A stretch of DNA of 64,000 nt from contig NZ_AFII01000002.1 in assembly GCF_000214475.1 (NCBI RefSeq), positions 248,001 to 312,000 on the forward strand. The letters run 5' to 3'. Source of the stretch: Parvimonas sp. oral taxon 110 str. F0139. GTDB taxonomy: Bacteria; Bacillota; Clostridia; Tissierellales; Peptoniphilaceae. A program made the position numbers and the translations under genes. Below, in pieces: positions 48,130 to 57,091 of the stretch. Numbering within the stretch: the first letter of the stretch is position 1; every line of letters begins with the position of its first letter. Under the pieces are notes generated by a model, which saw only the letters and a list, made by a program, of their open reading frames with translations, was not told where the DNA came from and did not search any database.

Positions 48130-48158
48130 ATTATATAAAAAATAGCCGAAAAAGTCAA
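48130..48158 (-). promoter_or_regulatory. Promoter of the tyrS operon
   Basis: Minus strand TTGACT (48153-48158), a 17-bp spacer and TATAAT (48130-48135), directly after the mgtC stop codon. It sets the transcript start near 48123, only about 13 nt before Stem I of the T-box. Confidence 0.85.
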
Positions 48159-48824
48159 CTACATTTCTATCTTTTTAACTCTATCATCATCAAAAATTAA
48201 ATCTTCCAAATGTTCTCTTTCAAAATCAAGAGGAACTACAGTATAAAATCTAACTATTACAGATCTACTCTTCTTAACAACTTCTACATTTTGAATTTCA
48301 AGTCTAAATCTTTCTAAACAACTACGAATTTCTCTGATTGTATTAAAACTGTCTTCCAAACTTATTTCAAAAGTAATAGTCAAATGATCTTTATTCAAAA
48401 AAGTATCCTTATGCATCAAAGTTTGAATAATCACAATTAAAAATGTTCCACCAATTGCTACACCATAAAGTCCTGCTCCCATAGCTAAACCAATTCCGGC
48501 AGTCGCCCAGATTCCCGCAGCAGTTGTAAGTCCATTTACGGCATTGTTTTTTATAAAAATAAGTCCTGCTCCCAAAAAACCAATTCCAGAAACAACTTGA
48601 GCAGCAACACGGGCTGCATCGTATTCATCTACATCAAAAAAACCATATTTAGAAACTATTATCATAAGTGCAGATGCCAAACAAACTATTGCATGAGTTC
48701 TAATACCTGCTTCTTTATTTCTACTCTTTCTTTCAAAACCAATTATTGCTCCCATAGAGGTTGCAAGAATCATTTTTACCAGAAATTCAATATTTTGATA
48801 AATAATATCTATATTAATATTCAT
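48159..48824 (-). CDS. MgtC/SapB family membrane protein
   Basis: 221 residues: an N-terminal membrane domain with four to five helices, carrying the family signature GAIIGFERKSRNKEAGIRTH (residues about 25-44) and GIGFLGAGLIFIK near 84, then a cytosolic ACT-like C-terminal domain (about 145-221). MgtC proteins affect magnesium homeostasis and ATP synthase activity in pathogens; the role of SapB-type members in anaerobes is unclear. Start after AGGAG at 48824. Monocistronic. Confidence 0.9.
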   Translation of the reverse strand: MNINIDIIYQNIEFLVKMILATSMGAIIGFERKSRNKEAGIRTHAIVCLASALMIIVSKYGFFDVDEYDAARVAAQVVSGIGFLGAGLIFIKNNAVNGLTTAAGIWATAGIGLAMGAGLYGVAIGGTFLIVIIQTLMHKDTFLNKDHLTITFEISLEDSFNTIREIRSCLERFRLEIQNVEVVKKSRSVIVRFYTVVPLDFEREHLEDLIFDDDRVKKIEM

Positions 48825-49047
48825 ATAGTGCTCCTAACTTAATTTTAAAATCAAATTTTATAAATTTAATTATGTATACTACTAAAAAAAGCTAAATAAT
48901 TCTTTTTTCATTATTAAACTAATACTATTATCATATAATTATATCATATTTTCACAAAAATTATTAGTCTTTTATTTATTATTTTTTATGATATAATTAG
49001 TTTACAGTACAAAAGTGCTAAATATAATATTGGAGGTATTCAAAAAT

Positions 49048-49433
49048 ATGAAAAAATTTTAAAAAAATGCTTTATCTTTGCTTTAGTTACTTTATTTTTT
49101 TGCTCTTGTTCAGCAAAAGGAGTAAAAATAGAACAGCTAAGCGATAAATCTTTTATCTCAAAAGAAAAGGCATTTACCATTGAAGAAACTAAGGATGGCG
49201 AAAATTCTTCTGATTCAAAAAAATATCATTTAGTTATGTATGAGCAAATTAACTCTGGTGCTGGTTATATGATATATGAAAATGCAAAAATAACTAAAAA
49301 AGATGGAAAAGAATTTATTACAGCTGATAATTTGGATTTAGATTTAGAAATAATAAATGATAAAACAATAAAAGATACAAAAAACAATGTTGAATATAAA
49401 GCATCTGATAAAAAAGAGTTAAATTCCAATTGA
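49048..49433 (+). pseudogene. Small lipoprotein, frameshifted at codon 3-4
   Basis: ATG at 49048 follows GGAGGTATT, but the frame stops after four codons. Adding one A to the A6 run at 49051-49056 gives MKKILKKCFIFALVTLFF ending in the lipobox Cys at residue 21, then a charged mature part (about 108 residues) with YHLVMYEQINSGAGYMIYEN and ending KELNSN. So this is a secreted lipoprotein of about 128 residues with one missing base. No family recognised. It converges on the TcaA-like gene with a shared terminator. Confidence 0.75.
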
Positions 49434-49488
49434 GAATTAATTAAATAAAAATTACAGAAGTTATAAAAAATAAAACACAAAAAAACTT

Positions 49489-49519
49489 AAAGCTCATCTA
49501 ATTAACTTAGATGAGCTTT
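49489..49519. terminator. Bidirectional terminator after the small lipoprotein
   Basis: An 11-12-bp stem (49489-49500 with 49508-49519) with A-rich left and T-rich right flanks, between convergent genes. Confidence 0.85.
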
Positions 49520-49558
49520 TTGTAAACTTTCAGAGATTGTATCAATTCAACAGTTTTT

Positions 49559-51603
49559 CTATCTTGCAATCATATCTTTTGATAAGTCAACACTTTTTAT
49601 ATTATTTCTTGTAATTGTCCTTGTTGTGAAACCCCAAATGTTACTATACCAATTTTTCTTTTCTTTATCATAGATAAAATGGAACCCTACTGTAGATTCT
49701 ACAGGAGTAATTGATGACAGTTGTGGTGGTTTATTATTTTGAGGATAAGTTGTCTCTTGAACTAATAGATGTCCACCTATATACATCTCATAAGTGTCGC
49801 CATGTTCTCTAATTTCAAACGAATTAAGGTCAAATTCCATTGATGGATAGCCTCCGACATATTCTCTTCCACTATTTATCAATGACTCTACTCTTCTCTT
49901 TTCAACCCCTAATGATGGATCTGTCATTATAGTCAATAAACTTGCATCTTTCTTACCTCTTGATTGAACATCTTCTCTCAACAATTCAATAGTCCTTGAA
50001 ATTGCAACATTTAAAAGTCTTTTATCTGTAAGAGATGTGCTTACATTTATTTTACCTTCACCAGAATAAGTTACTCCTTCTGATATAGTATAACCCCAAG
50101 GCATTTTTGTTACTACTTTTAAAACATCTCCCTCTTTTATATTAGTTCCTGATAATTTATTAAATTCTTTTACAGTTAACTCTGTATTTTTATCATTTAC
50201 GAATAAAATACTATTTTCATCTCTTGTTAAAATTTTAAATGAACTTTCTTTTGAATTGGTATCTAGTTTTTCAACTTCATTCGCTAATTGATATTCCGTT
50301 CCAGCTCCATAGGACACAGTTTTAACGCTAGACTTTTCATCATAGAAAAGAGAAAATTCTTCTTTTAATTTCACATTATTATCATAATAGAAAACTGTAT
50401 ATTTGCCAGGAAATAGTTCATATTCCTTATCTGAAATAGCCTCTTCTTTACCATTTAACAAAATAGAAGTTTGAACCTCTTCATTTTTTTCGACTTTCAA
50501 CTTTATCGGATCTAAACAAATTTTATAATCATCAAAAAGTCCTAAAACTTTTCCACTTTTTTGAAGTCTAACAGGTCTATTACTCTTGTAATTTTCATCT
50601 TTCTTTAGATTTTCAGCATCCTCTTTAAGCCATTTTGTAATTGTAGCTAACTTCGTTTCATCTTCTTCAAACATAGAAATCAAATCTTCTGCCTGATTCT
50701 TATCTATTACTTTATCATTAAAAACAAAGTTTGATGTGTAAAATCCTATTTTTTTAGATTCAACTCCTGATAAAATACCAGGAAGTTTAACTCCAAGTGA
50801 ATGATATGCCTTAAGTCCAAAAAAACCAACAGTTGAAATTGCCAAAATTATAGTAAAAGCAAAAATCATCTTTAAAATCTTTGGCACTTTTGGCATATCA
50901 TACTTAATTGTCTCTTTTTTCTCTTTATTATCTACTGCCTGATAATACTCTTTTTCTTTAGGTTTATCTTCTGGCTCAGAAGTTTCAATAGGCTTTTCTA
51001 CTTCATTTTGTTCAACACTTTGGATTGGTTTTTGAGAAATTTCTTCCTCTTGAGAAATTTCTTTTTCTTCACCATCAGTATCTTTTAAAACTTCTACATT
51101 TTTTCCTTATGAGTCTCTTTATTTTTATGTTTAGAGGATTTACTTCCTCTACGACGTCTTTCATGTAGAGGAACGACATTCCCATAAATTAGTTGAAGCC
51201 TCTGCGTTTCTGTTAAAATCGCATCTTCGTCGTCTTTATCTTTTTCTTTATTATTTTCTTCTTTATCTTTTTCTTCGTACTTTTCTTCCTTGTTCTCTTT
51301 TTCTTTTTCAGCCTTTGATGTAATTTCTGCTTTTTCTTCATCGGTTGAAAAAGTATGGTCTTCCACTTCTGAATTAATAAGATTTGATTTAAAGTCTAAA
51401 TCATCGACTTTGTCCGTTTCTTGAACTATATTATCCTCTGGTTCTGTAGTGGATTCGAGAACATCTTCTTCAGAAATTTCTTTTTCGGAATATTCTTCTC
51501 TCCATTGAGAATAGTCTGATAAAATAGACTTGTCAAATCCCCCCTCTGAAAAATTTGAAGAATTTTTTTCAATTTTATTCTTTTTATTATTTTTCTTAGA
51601 CAC
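49559..51603 (-). pseudogene. TcaA-like membrane protein with long acidic N-terminus, frameshifted
   Basis: Two adjacent frames form one protein of about 681 residues. Frame 1 (51603-51094) is a Glu/Lys-rich cytosolic region ending ETHKEKM; frame 2 runs without a stop from the break through VEVLKDTDGEEKEI to MPKVPKILK and one membrane helix (FAFTIILAISTVGFFGL). One extra A in the A6 run (plus strand 51099-51104) joins them. The extracellular part repeats beta domains with the TcaA-like pattern YKICLDPIKLKVEKNEEVQ...LNGKEEAISD and a C-terminal region with SIEFDLNSFEIREHGDTYEM. TcaA relatives influence cell-wall drug tolerance in staphylococci. Family call tentative. Confidence 0.6.
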
Positions 51604-51627
51604 GAAAAAAACCCTCCTTAAATCTTT

Positions 51628-53376
51628 CTAAGCTTCTAATTCTTTTTCTAGTTCGTCAACTAAACCTTTGAAAACATCTAGAGCTTTATTGATAGAATTT
51701 TTATCTTCCATATCTATTCCTGCGGCTCTTAATTGTTCTATTGGTTGATGTCTACATCCGTCTTTTAAGAAATTTCTATAACTTTTTAATGCTTCTTTAT
51801 CTCCCTTAACTACTCTGCTTGATAAGAAACTTGCAGCACAGAAACTTGTTGCATATTTATATACATAGAAATTAGTGTAGAAATGAGGAATTCTCGCCCA
51901 TAAGTAATTAGCTAATTCACTCTTTTCAACATTTTCTCCATAATATTTGTCATTTAATTCACCCATGATTCTTGTGAAATCATCAGCAGTTAAGGCATTT
52001 CCTGCTTCAACTTCTAAATGTGTATTCTTTTCAAACTCACCAAACATAGTTTGTCTAAATACTGTTCCTATAAACATATTTATATAATAGTTTAAAATAT
52101 AAATTTTTTCGTGTTTATCTTTAACATTTTTCAACATATAGTCTAATAAAGTTAATTCATTAAAAGTTGATGCAACTTCTGCAACGAAAATCTTATATTG
52201 AGCATATAGATAGTCATTGTCTGATTTTGAATAATAACTATGCATTGAATGTCCAAATTCATGAGCTAATGTAAACATACTATCTAAAGTATCTGTATAA
52301 TTCATTAGGATATATGGATCTGTATCAAAGCTTCCCCATGAATATGCTCCACCAGCTTTTCCTTCTCTTGGATAAACGTCAACCCAACGATCATCAAAGC
52401 CTCTATTTAGAACTTCAATATAATCTTCTCCCAATGGTTTAAGACCTTCAGTTATTAGTTCCCTTGCTTTTTCATAAGGATATTTTTGATCAAATTCTTT
52501 TTCTAAATTGATAGAAACATCCCACATATATTGTTTATCTTTCTTTAATGCTTTCTTTCTTAATCCATAATATTTATGAAGAGATGGCAAATATTCTTCA
52601 ATACTTTCTATCAAAGAATCATAAACTTTTTCGGGAACACAATCTTGGAATAATTCCATATATCTAGCTGAAGGATAGTGTTTAACCTTAGCAAGTATTG
52701 TTAAATTCTTAATTGTACTATATAGTGTTGTTGCATAAGTATTTTTGAAACTTGAAATAGTTCCATACATTTTATCAAATGCTTCTTTTCTTACTTCTTC
52801 GTTTTCATCTAAAAGGAAAGTATTATAATTTCCAGGAGTTAATTTTTCTCCATCTTTGCTATCAATATTACCATAATCCATATCGGCAAAACTTAACATA
52901 TAAAAAGAGCTTTGACCTGTTCCCATCATTTCACTACAATTTGCAAGAAGCTTTTCTTCATCTGCACTTAATGTATGAGGTTTAAATCTTAAAATATTAT
53001 CAAAAAACACTCTATACTTTTCGTTATCTCCCTCTTTGTAAAAGTTTTCTAATTCTTCATCAGATAAACTCATTAAGAAAGGATCAAAAAATGCCATAGC
53101 TGAACCTACTCTTGTTCCTAGTGAATTTACTTCTAAAGCTAATTTTTGAGATTCAGGAACTCTACTATCTTCATCTCTTTTCATATATGAATAAGTATAT
53201 AATTTTTCTAAAAGTCTATTAGCCTTTTCAGATAATTCCATTATATTTTTTAAGTTTTTAATAGTTTTTTCTTCTTTTAATATTTTTTCAACATATTCGT
53301 CACAAAGTTTTATCTCTGCTCTTGCTTCATCTGAATTCTTGTAAATCTTTTCCAAAGACCAATTATATTTTTCCAT
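51628..53376 (-). CDS. pepF: Oligoendopeptidase F
   Basis: Zinc metallopeptidase of family M3B that cuts peptides of about 7-17 residues in the cytosol. 582 residues with the zinc motif HEFGH in TLAHEFGHSMHSYYS near residue 360 and the downstream Glu ligand region (FVAEVASTFNE). I choose the ATG at 53376: GGAGG sits five bases before it, whereas the adjacent upstream ATG is only two bases away and the longer frame has no site. It fits an organism that grows on peptides. Confidence 0.95.
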   Translation of the reverse strand: MEKYNWSLEKIYKNSDEARAEIKLCDEYVEKILKEEKTIKNLKNIMELSEKANRLLEKLYTYSYMKRDEDSRVPESQKLALEVNSLGTRVGSAMAFFDPFLMSLSDEELENFYKEGDNEKYRVFFDNILRFKPHTLSADEEKLLANCSEMMGTGQSSFYMLSFADMDYGNIDSKDGEKLTPGNYNTFLLDENEEVRKEAFDKMYGTISSFKNTYATTLYSTIKNLTILAKVKHYPSARYMELFQDCVPEKVYDSLIESIEEYLPSLHKYYGLRKKALKKDKQYMWDVSINLEKEFDQKYPYEKARELITEGLKPLGEDYIEVLNRGFDDRWVDVYPREGKAGGAYSWGSFDTDPYILMNYTDTLDSMFTLAHEFGHSMHSYYSKSDNDYLYAQYKIFVAEVASTFNELTLLDYMLKNVKDKHEKIYILNYYINMFIGTVFRQTMFGEFEKNTHLEVEAGNALTADDFTRIMGELNDKYYGENVEKSELANYLWARIPHFYTNFYVYKYATSFCAASFLSSRVVKGDKEALKSYRNFLKDGCRHQPIEQLRAAGIDMEDKNSINKALDVFKGLVDELEKELEA

Positions 53377-53456
53377 CATATCCTCCAAATAAAAAATTAA
53401 AATTTCACACATTAATTTTACCACTTTTTTCACTTTTTATCAATATTTTTATAAAA

Positions 53457-53480
53457 AAAAGAATGTTTGCACATTCTTTT
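53457..53480 (-). terminator. Terminator of the FHA-FtsW/RodA-PBP-DsrE operon
   Basis: A 10-bp perfect stem (53457-53466 with 53471-53480) with a TTGC loop and T-rich minus-strand exit, just after the DsrE-like stop. Confidence 0.8.
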
Positions 53481-53491
53481 TCAAAAAATTT

Positions 53492-53815
53492 TTATTCTAT
53501 TGTATATTCAATCCAGCCTTCAGATTTTCTTTTGATTACCTCTCCAATTCCTGCTGAAACTATTTGAATATTTTTCTGTTCATAATTTGGTTTTAATCCA
53601 TTTAAAGCATTTTTACATAGTTTAACTTGTAAACTCTCATCCTTAAAAAACTCATCTTCCTCTAAAAAATGTGTAACAACATTTCCGGCACAAACTATTT
53701 CAATCTCGCAAGTATCTCCCATTTCTTCACAATATCTTCTGTAATTTACTATTTTTGCCTTTAGTTTGTCTATAAGTTTTAACCTTTCAATTCTAAATAG
53801 CACCTTATAATTCAT
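53492..53815 (-). CDS. DsrE-like small protein
   Basis: 107-residue soluble protein with the DsrE/YchN-like pattern: N-terminal KVLFRIERL strand, IEIVCAGNVVTHFLEEDEF, a Cys in VKLCKNALNGL at a usual position, and VSAGIGEVIKRKSEGWIEYTIE at the C-terminus. DsrE proteins transfer or handle sulfur; whether the single Cys does so here is unknown. It is 8 bp after the penicillin-binding protein gene and before the operon terminator, an unusual place for a sulfur-relay protein. Confidence 0.7.
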   Translation of the reverse strand: MNYKVLFRIERLKLIDKLKAKIVNYRRYCEEMGDTCEIEIVCAGNVVTHFLEEDEFFKDESLQVKLCKNALNGLKPNYEQKNIQIVSAGIGEVIKRKSEGWIEYTIE

Positions 53816-53823
53816 TCTTACTC

Positions 53824-55224
53824 CTAATATCCAAGTTCTATAGCTTTATTTACAAGTTTTTTTACAAGAGGAATCATTTCAGCAGCAATTTTGTTTTCTT
53901 CTTCAAAAAATGCAGTACAAACAATTGTAGGATTATCTACCGGATAAAAAACTGTTACCCAAGAGTGAATTTTATCCTTTGTTTTTTCTGCAGTTCCTGT
54001 CTTACCAGCAACTTTCTTTCCTTTTACAAATCCAACGAAATTCTTATCTCCTGAAGATTTCAAATAATCTTTCATTGTATCCATTACTTGTTTATCAGCA
54101 ACTTTTGATAAAACTTCTGGTGAAATTTTTTCAATTATTTTTCCGCTTGGATCTAAAATTTCACTTACAATATGAGGCTTCATCATATTTCCACCATTGG
54201 CAATTGCACTTGTATACATAGCAACATGTAATGGAGAAACTAAGTCTTTTCCTTGACCAAAAGCACCAGTAGCAAGTTCTAAAGCTGTTGATTTCTCATT
54301 GTATGGTATTGGAGAAATTGCAGTTTTTAATTCAAAAGGAATTTCTTGACCAAACATAAATCTTTTACTTACATCAATCATTGAATCAACACCAATTTTT
54401 TGTACTTGATCTGCAAAATATGTGTTTGAGGATTTTACCAAAGCTTTTCTCAAATCTATATTTCCATTAGCTTCCTTTGCGTAGTTATTTATTTTGTAAT
54501 GGTCAATAGTTGTTGACCCCTTATCATTGTAATTTAAATCTTTTCCACTAAGTTTTTCAAGTAACGCCGTTCCTGTTATTAGTTTATAAACAGAACCAGG
54601 TGTAAAAAGACCAGAAGTACTTCTTGCTAAAAGCGGAGCATTTTCTTCATCAGCAATAATATTTGCCCAATTAGATTCTATTGTATTCGGATCAAAAGTC
54701 GGCATGTCAGCCATTGTAATTATTGATCCTGTTTGTGGATTCATCAAAATCATTGAGCCCTTATGACCCTTCAAAAGAGAAAGAGCATATTGTTGTAATT
54801 CCGTATTTGTGGTCAATTTTACTGAATTACCCTCTTTTTGATCAACCAATATTTTCTTTAATTCTCCGATAGGAGTTTTATCTTGTTTATTTAAAAGAGT
54901 TGTATTAAATTTCTTTTCGATTCCCGTCTTTCCATATTTCTTACTATTATATCCGACTATATGCGCATAAGCTTCCCCATAAGGAAAGTATCTATATTTA
55001 TCTCCTTTATCATCAGTTTTAGTTTCTGCTAAAATATTTCCATTAGAATCGAGAATATTTCCTCTTTTTAATTTATTATCATCAACCCAATTTCTCTTAT
55101 TATCTTCATCATTTTTAAGTTTATCTGCTTTTGCAACTTGAAAATAAGTCATATATCCAAGAATTAAAATAAATAATAAACTTATAAATGTTAAAACTCT
55201 TTTATATCTTTTTATTTCAATCAT
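53824..55224 (-). CDS. Penicillin-binding protein, class B transpeptidase
   Basis: Peptidoglycan transpeptidase with one N-terminal membrane helix (about 10-28), a short non-catalytic module and a transpeptidase domain. Catalytic motifs: S211-V-Y-K214 (in TPGSVYK), S264-S-N266 and K407-T-G-T. 466 residues, shorter than FtsI, like the PbpA group encoded beside FtsW/RodA. It follows the FtsW/RodA gene by 9 bp, consistent with a SEDS-PBP pair that polymerises and crosslinks glycan strands together. Confidence 0.93.
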   Translation of the reverse strand: MIEIKRYKRVLTFISLLFILILGYMTYFQVAKADKLKNDEDNKRNWVDDNKLKRGNILDSNGNILAETKTDDKGDKYRYFPYGEAYAHIVGYNSKKYGKTGIEKKFNTTLLNKQDKTPIGELKKILVDQKEGNSVKLTTNTELQQYALSLLKGHKGSMILMNPQTGSIITMADMPTFDPNTIESNWANIIADEENAPLLARSTSGLFTPGSVYKLITGTALLEKLSGKDLNYNDKGSTTIDHYKINNYAKEANGNIDLRKALVKSSNTYFADQVQKIGVDSMIDVSKRFMFGQEIPFELKTAISPIPYNEKSTALELATGAFGQGKDLVSPLHVAMYTSAIANGGNMMKPHIVSEILDPSGKIIEKISPEVLSKVADKQVMDTMKDYLKSSGDKNFVGFVKGKKVAGKTGTAEKTKDKIHSWVTVFYPVDNPTIVCTAFFEEENKIAAEMIPLVKKLVNKAIELGY

Positions 55225-55233
55225 AATATTCTC

Positions 55234-56496
55234 CTATATATTCTCTTCAGAGGCATACTGTAAAATTCCCAAAGCGATGAAACTTGAAAGAATTGAAGAA
55301 CCTCCATAGCTGACAAAAGGAATTGTAATTCCCGTAAGAGGAATAAGCTTTAAAATTCCTCCGAACATTATCAATGACTGAAAAGCGAAAATTAATGAAA
55401 GACAAAAAGCTACATATTTGTAGAATTTATTATGTTGTTCCATAGAAGTTTTTAAGCCTCTATATGTTAAGATTAAGAACAACATAACTACTCCCATTCC
55501 CATTAAAATTCCCATTTCTTCACAAATACTTGCAAATATATAGTCACTTTCTGCAAATGGAATATAATCCGGTCTTCCAAGTCCAAGACCTTTTCCAAAA
55601 AATCCACCACTTGCAATTGCATAGAAACCTTGAATTATTTGATAGCCCATTCCGTCGGCATATTTAAAAGGATCTAGCCAGATTTTTACTCTTACCTTAA
55701 CATGCTTAAACAAAATATATCCTAAAATAGCCCCAAAAGAAAGAACTAAAAGATTAATTAAAATATATTTTCTATGTGGCTCGTACATATACTGTGCAAA
55801 GATAAACACCCCTGAAAACACAAGTACAGTCCCTAAGTCTTTTTGTAAAAATAGAAATCCTAAAAATGTGTAGAAAAAGAAATGTAAACTGTATTTTTTA
55901 AAAATATCTTTTTCAAACTTTTCTCTATTTTTATAATAAGCTGCAATGAGGAAAACAAAAGCAATCTTTATAAGCTCAGATGGTTGGAAAGCAAAATTTT
56001 TCCCCAATCTTATCCAGTTTTTTGCCCCATTAATTCTACTGCCCAATAGGAATGTTGCAATAAATAAAAGATACGAAATTCCAGCATAAAAATAGTACAT
56101 TTTGCTCCAGATTCTTATATATTTTAAAATTAAATATATAACCCAAAAGGCTACAATGCCGATACAAAACCAAATAATTTGCCTATATGCCAATTTATTA
56201 TTTAGTCTATAAATTTCTAATATTCCAATGGAAAATAACATATTTGCAATAAGCATTATATAATAATCGCCCCTAGTAAATTTTTGTACTAATTTCCCAG
56301 AAATATATACAAAACCAATCAAGGCAATCATAAAGAACAACTTAGTTTTGTCAAAATTCGCGAAATCCCTAGCCATAATTAGAAATAGCCCTAAAATTTG
56401 AAAAAACAACAAAAGTCCTTGAATGCTCTTAGTGCTGACATAGGAATTCACATTTAAAGTTCTAAATCTTGACTTTAATTTTTTACTAATCATCAT
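55234..56496 (-). CDS. SEDS-family peptidoglycan polymerase (FtsW/RodA)
   Basis: Polytopic membrane glycosyltransferase, about 420 residues with ten helices. Marks: GSRINGAKNWIRLGKNFAFQPSE in pieces (GAKNWI, QPSEL), GLGLGRPDYIPFAESDYIF and the C-terminal TGITIPFVSYGGSS. The likely start is the ATG at 56496 (or the next codon), after GAGGAAG, overlapping the FHA gene end by 11 bp. FtsW and RodA cannot be separated from sequence alone; the partner PBP is directly downstream. Confidence 0.93.
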   Translation of the reverse strand: MMISKKLKSRFRTLNVNSYVSTKSIQGLLLFFQILGLFLIMARDFANFDKTKLFFMIALIGFVYISGKLVQKFTRGDYYIMLIANMLFSIGILEIYRLNNKLAYRQIIWFCIGIVAFWVIYLILKYIRIWSKMYYFYAGISYLLFIATFLLGSRINGAKNWIRLGKNFAFQPSELIKIAFVFLIAAYYKNREKFEKDIFKKYSLHFFFYTFLGFLFLQKDLGTVLVFSGVFIFAQYMYEPHRKYILINLLVLSFGAILGYILFKHVKVRVKIWLDPFKYADGMGYQIIQGFYAIASGGFFGKGLGLGRPDYIPFAESDYIFASICEEMGILMGMGVVMLFLILTYRGLKTSMEQHNKFYKYVAFCLSLIFAFQSLIMFGGILKLIPLTGITIPFVSYGGSSILSSFIALGILQYASEENI

Positions 56497-56992
56497 CAAC
56501 TTCCTCATTTACAAATAAGAACTCAATTCGACCAACGTCTATTAAATCCTTATCTTTAAGTTCAATAGCTTCTGTAATTGGTTCTCCATTTAGCAAAGTT
56601 CCATTTGCAGAGCCTAAATCTTCAATATAATAAATTCCGTCTTCTTTAATAATTCTCATATGTTTTTTAGAAATAAATTTATCATTTATTACAATATCAT
56701 TAGAATCTCCACGGCCTAAAGTTGTCTCATTATTTATATAATAATGTTCATGAACCTTAAAAGGAAGACTTTCCTTTCTGTTTATAAGTTTTAGATAAGT
56801 ATTAGAAACCTCACTCATTTCACTTGTTGTGCTAATATCAAAATATATCATTTTAATTATATTATAAATAAAATAATAGATAATAATTACAAAAATATAT
56901 TTAAAAATAATTGCCATTAAATCATATAGCTTTAAATTTCCAAAGGTTTCAACTGAAAAAATACCCTCTAAAATATCAAAAATTTTATCCAT
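56486..56992 (-). CDS. Membrane-anchored FHA-domain protein
   Basis: 168 residues: an N-terminal membrane segment (about 20-50) and a C-terminal FHA domain (about 80-165) with TTLGRGDSNDIVINDKFISK, H/N contacts in SKKHMRI and LGSANGTLLNG. FHA domains bind phosphothreonine, so this protein may recruit a phosphorylated wall-synthesis or division factor. First gene of the FHA-FtsW/RodA-PBP-DsrE operon, an order also known in Actinobacteria and Clostridia. No Ser/Thr kinase lies in the window. Confidence 0.9.
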   Translation of the reverse strand: MDKIFDILEGIFSVETFGNLKLYDLMAIIFKYIFVIIIYYFIYNIIKMIYFDISTTSEMSEVSNTYLKLINRKESLPFKVHEHYYINNETTLGRGDSNDIVINDKFISKKHMRIIKEDGIYYIEDLGSANGTLLNGEPITEAIELKDKDLIDVGRIEFLFVNEEVDDD

Positions 56993-57091
56993 ATATCCTC
57001 CGCTTTTTATGTTAAAATCCTAATTAACTAGCTTTTATTTTACCATAAATACAAAAAGTAGTCAAAATTTTGCTTATATGCCTTATCTCTT

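Noticed and set aside
50897..51603. The acidic 169-codon frame before the TcaA-like gene as a separate protein
   Set aside because: The following frame has no start with a ribosome site for about 200 bp, and one base in an A6 run joins both halves into one membrane protein.
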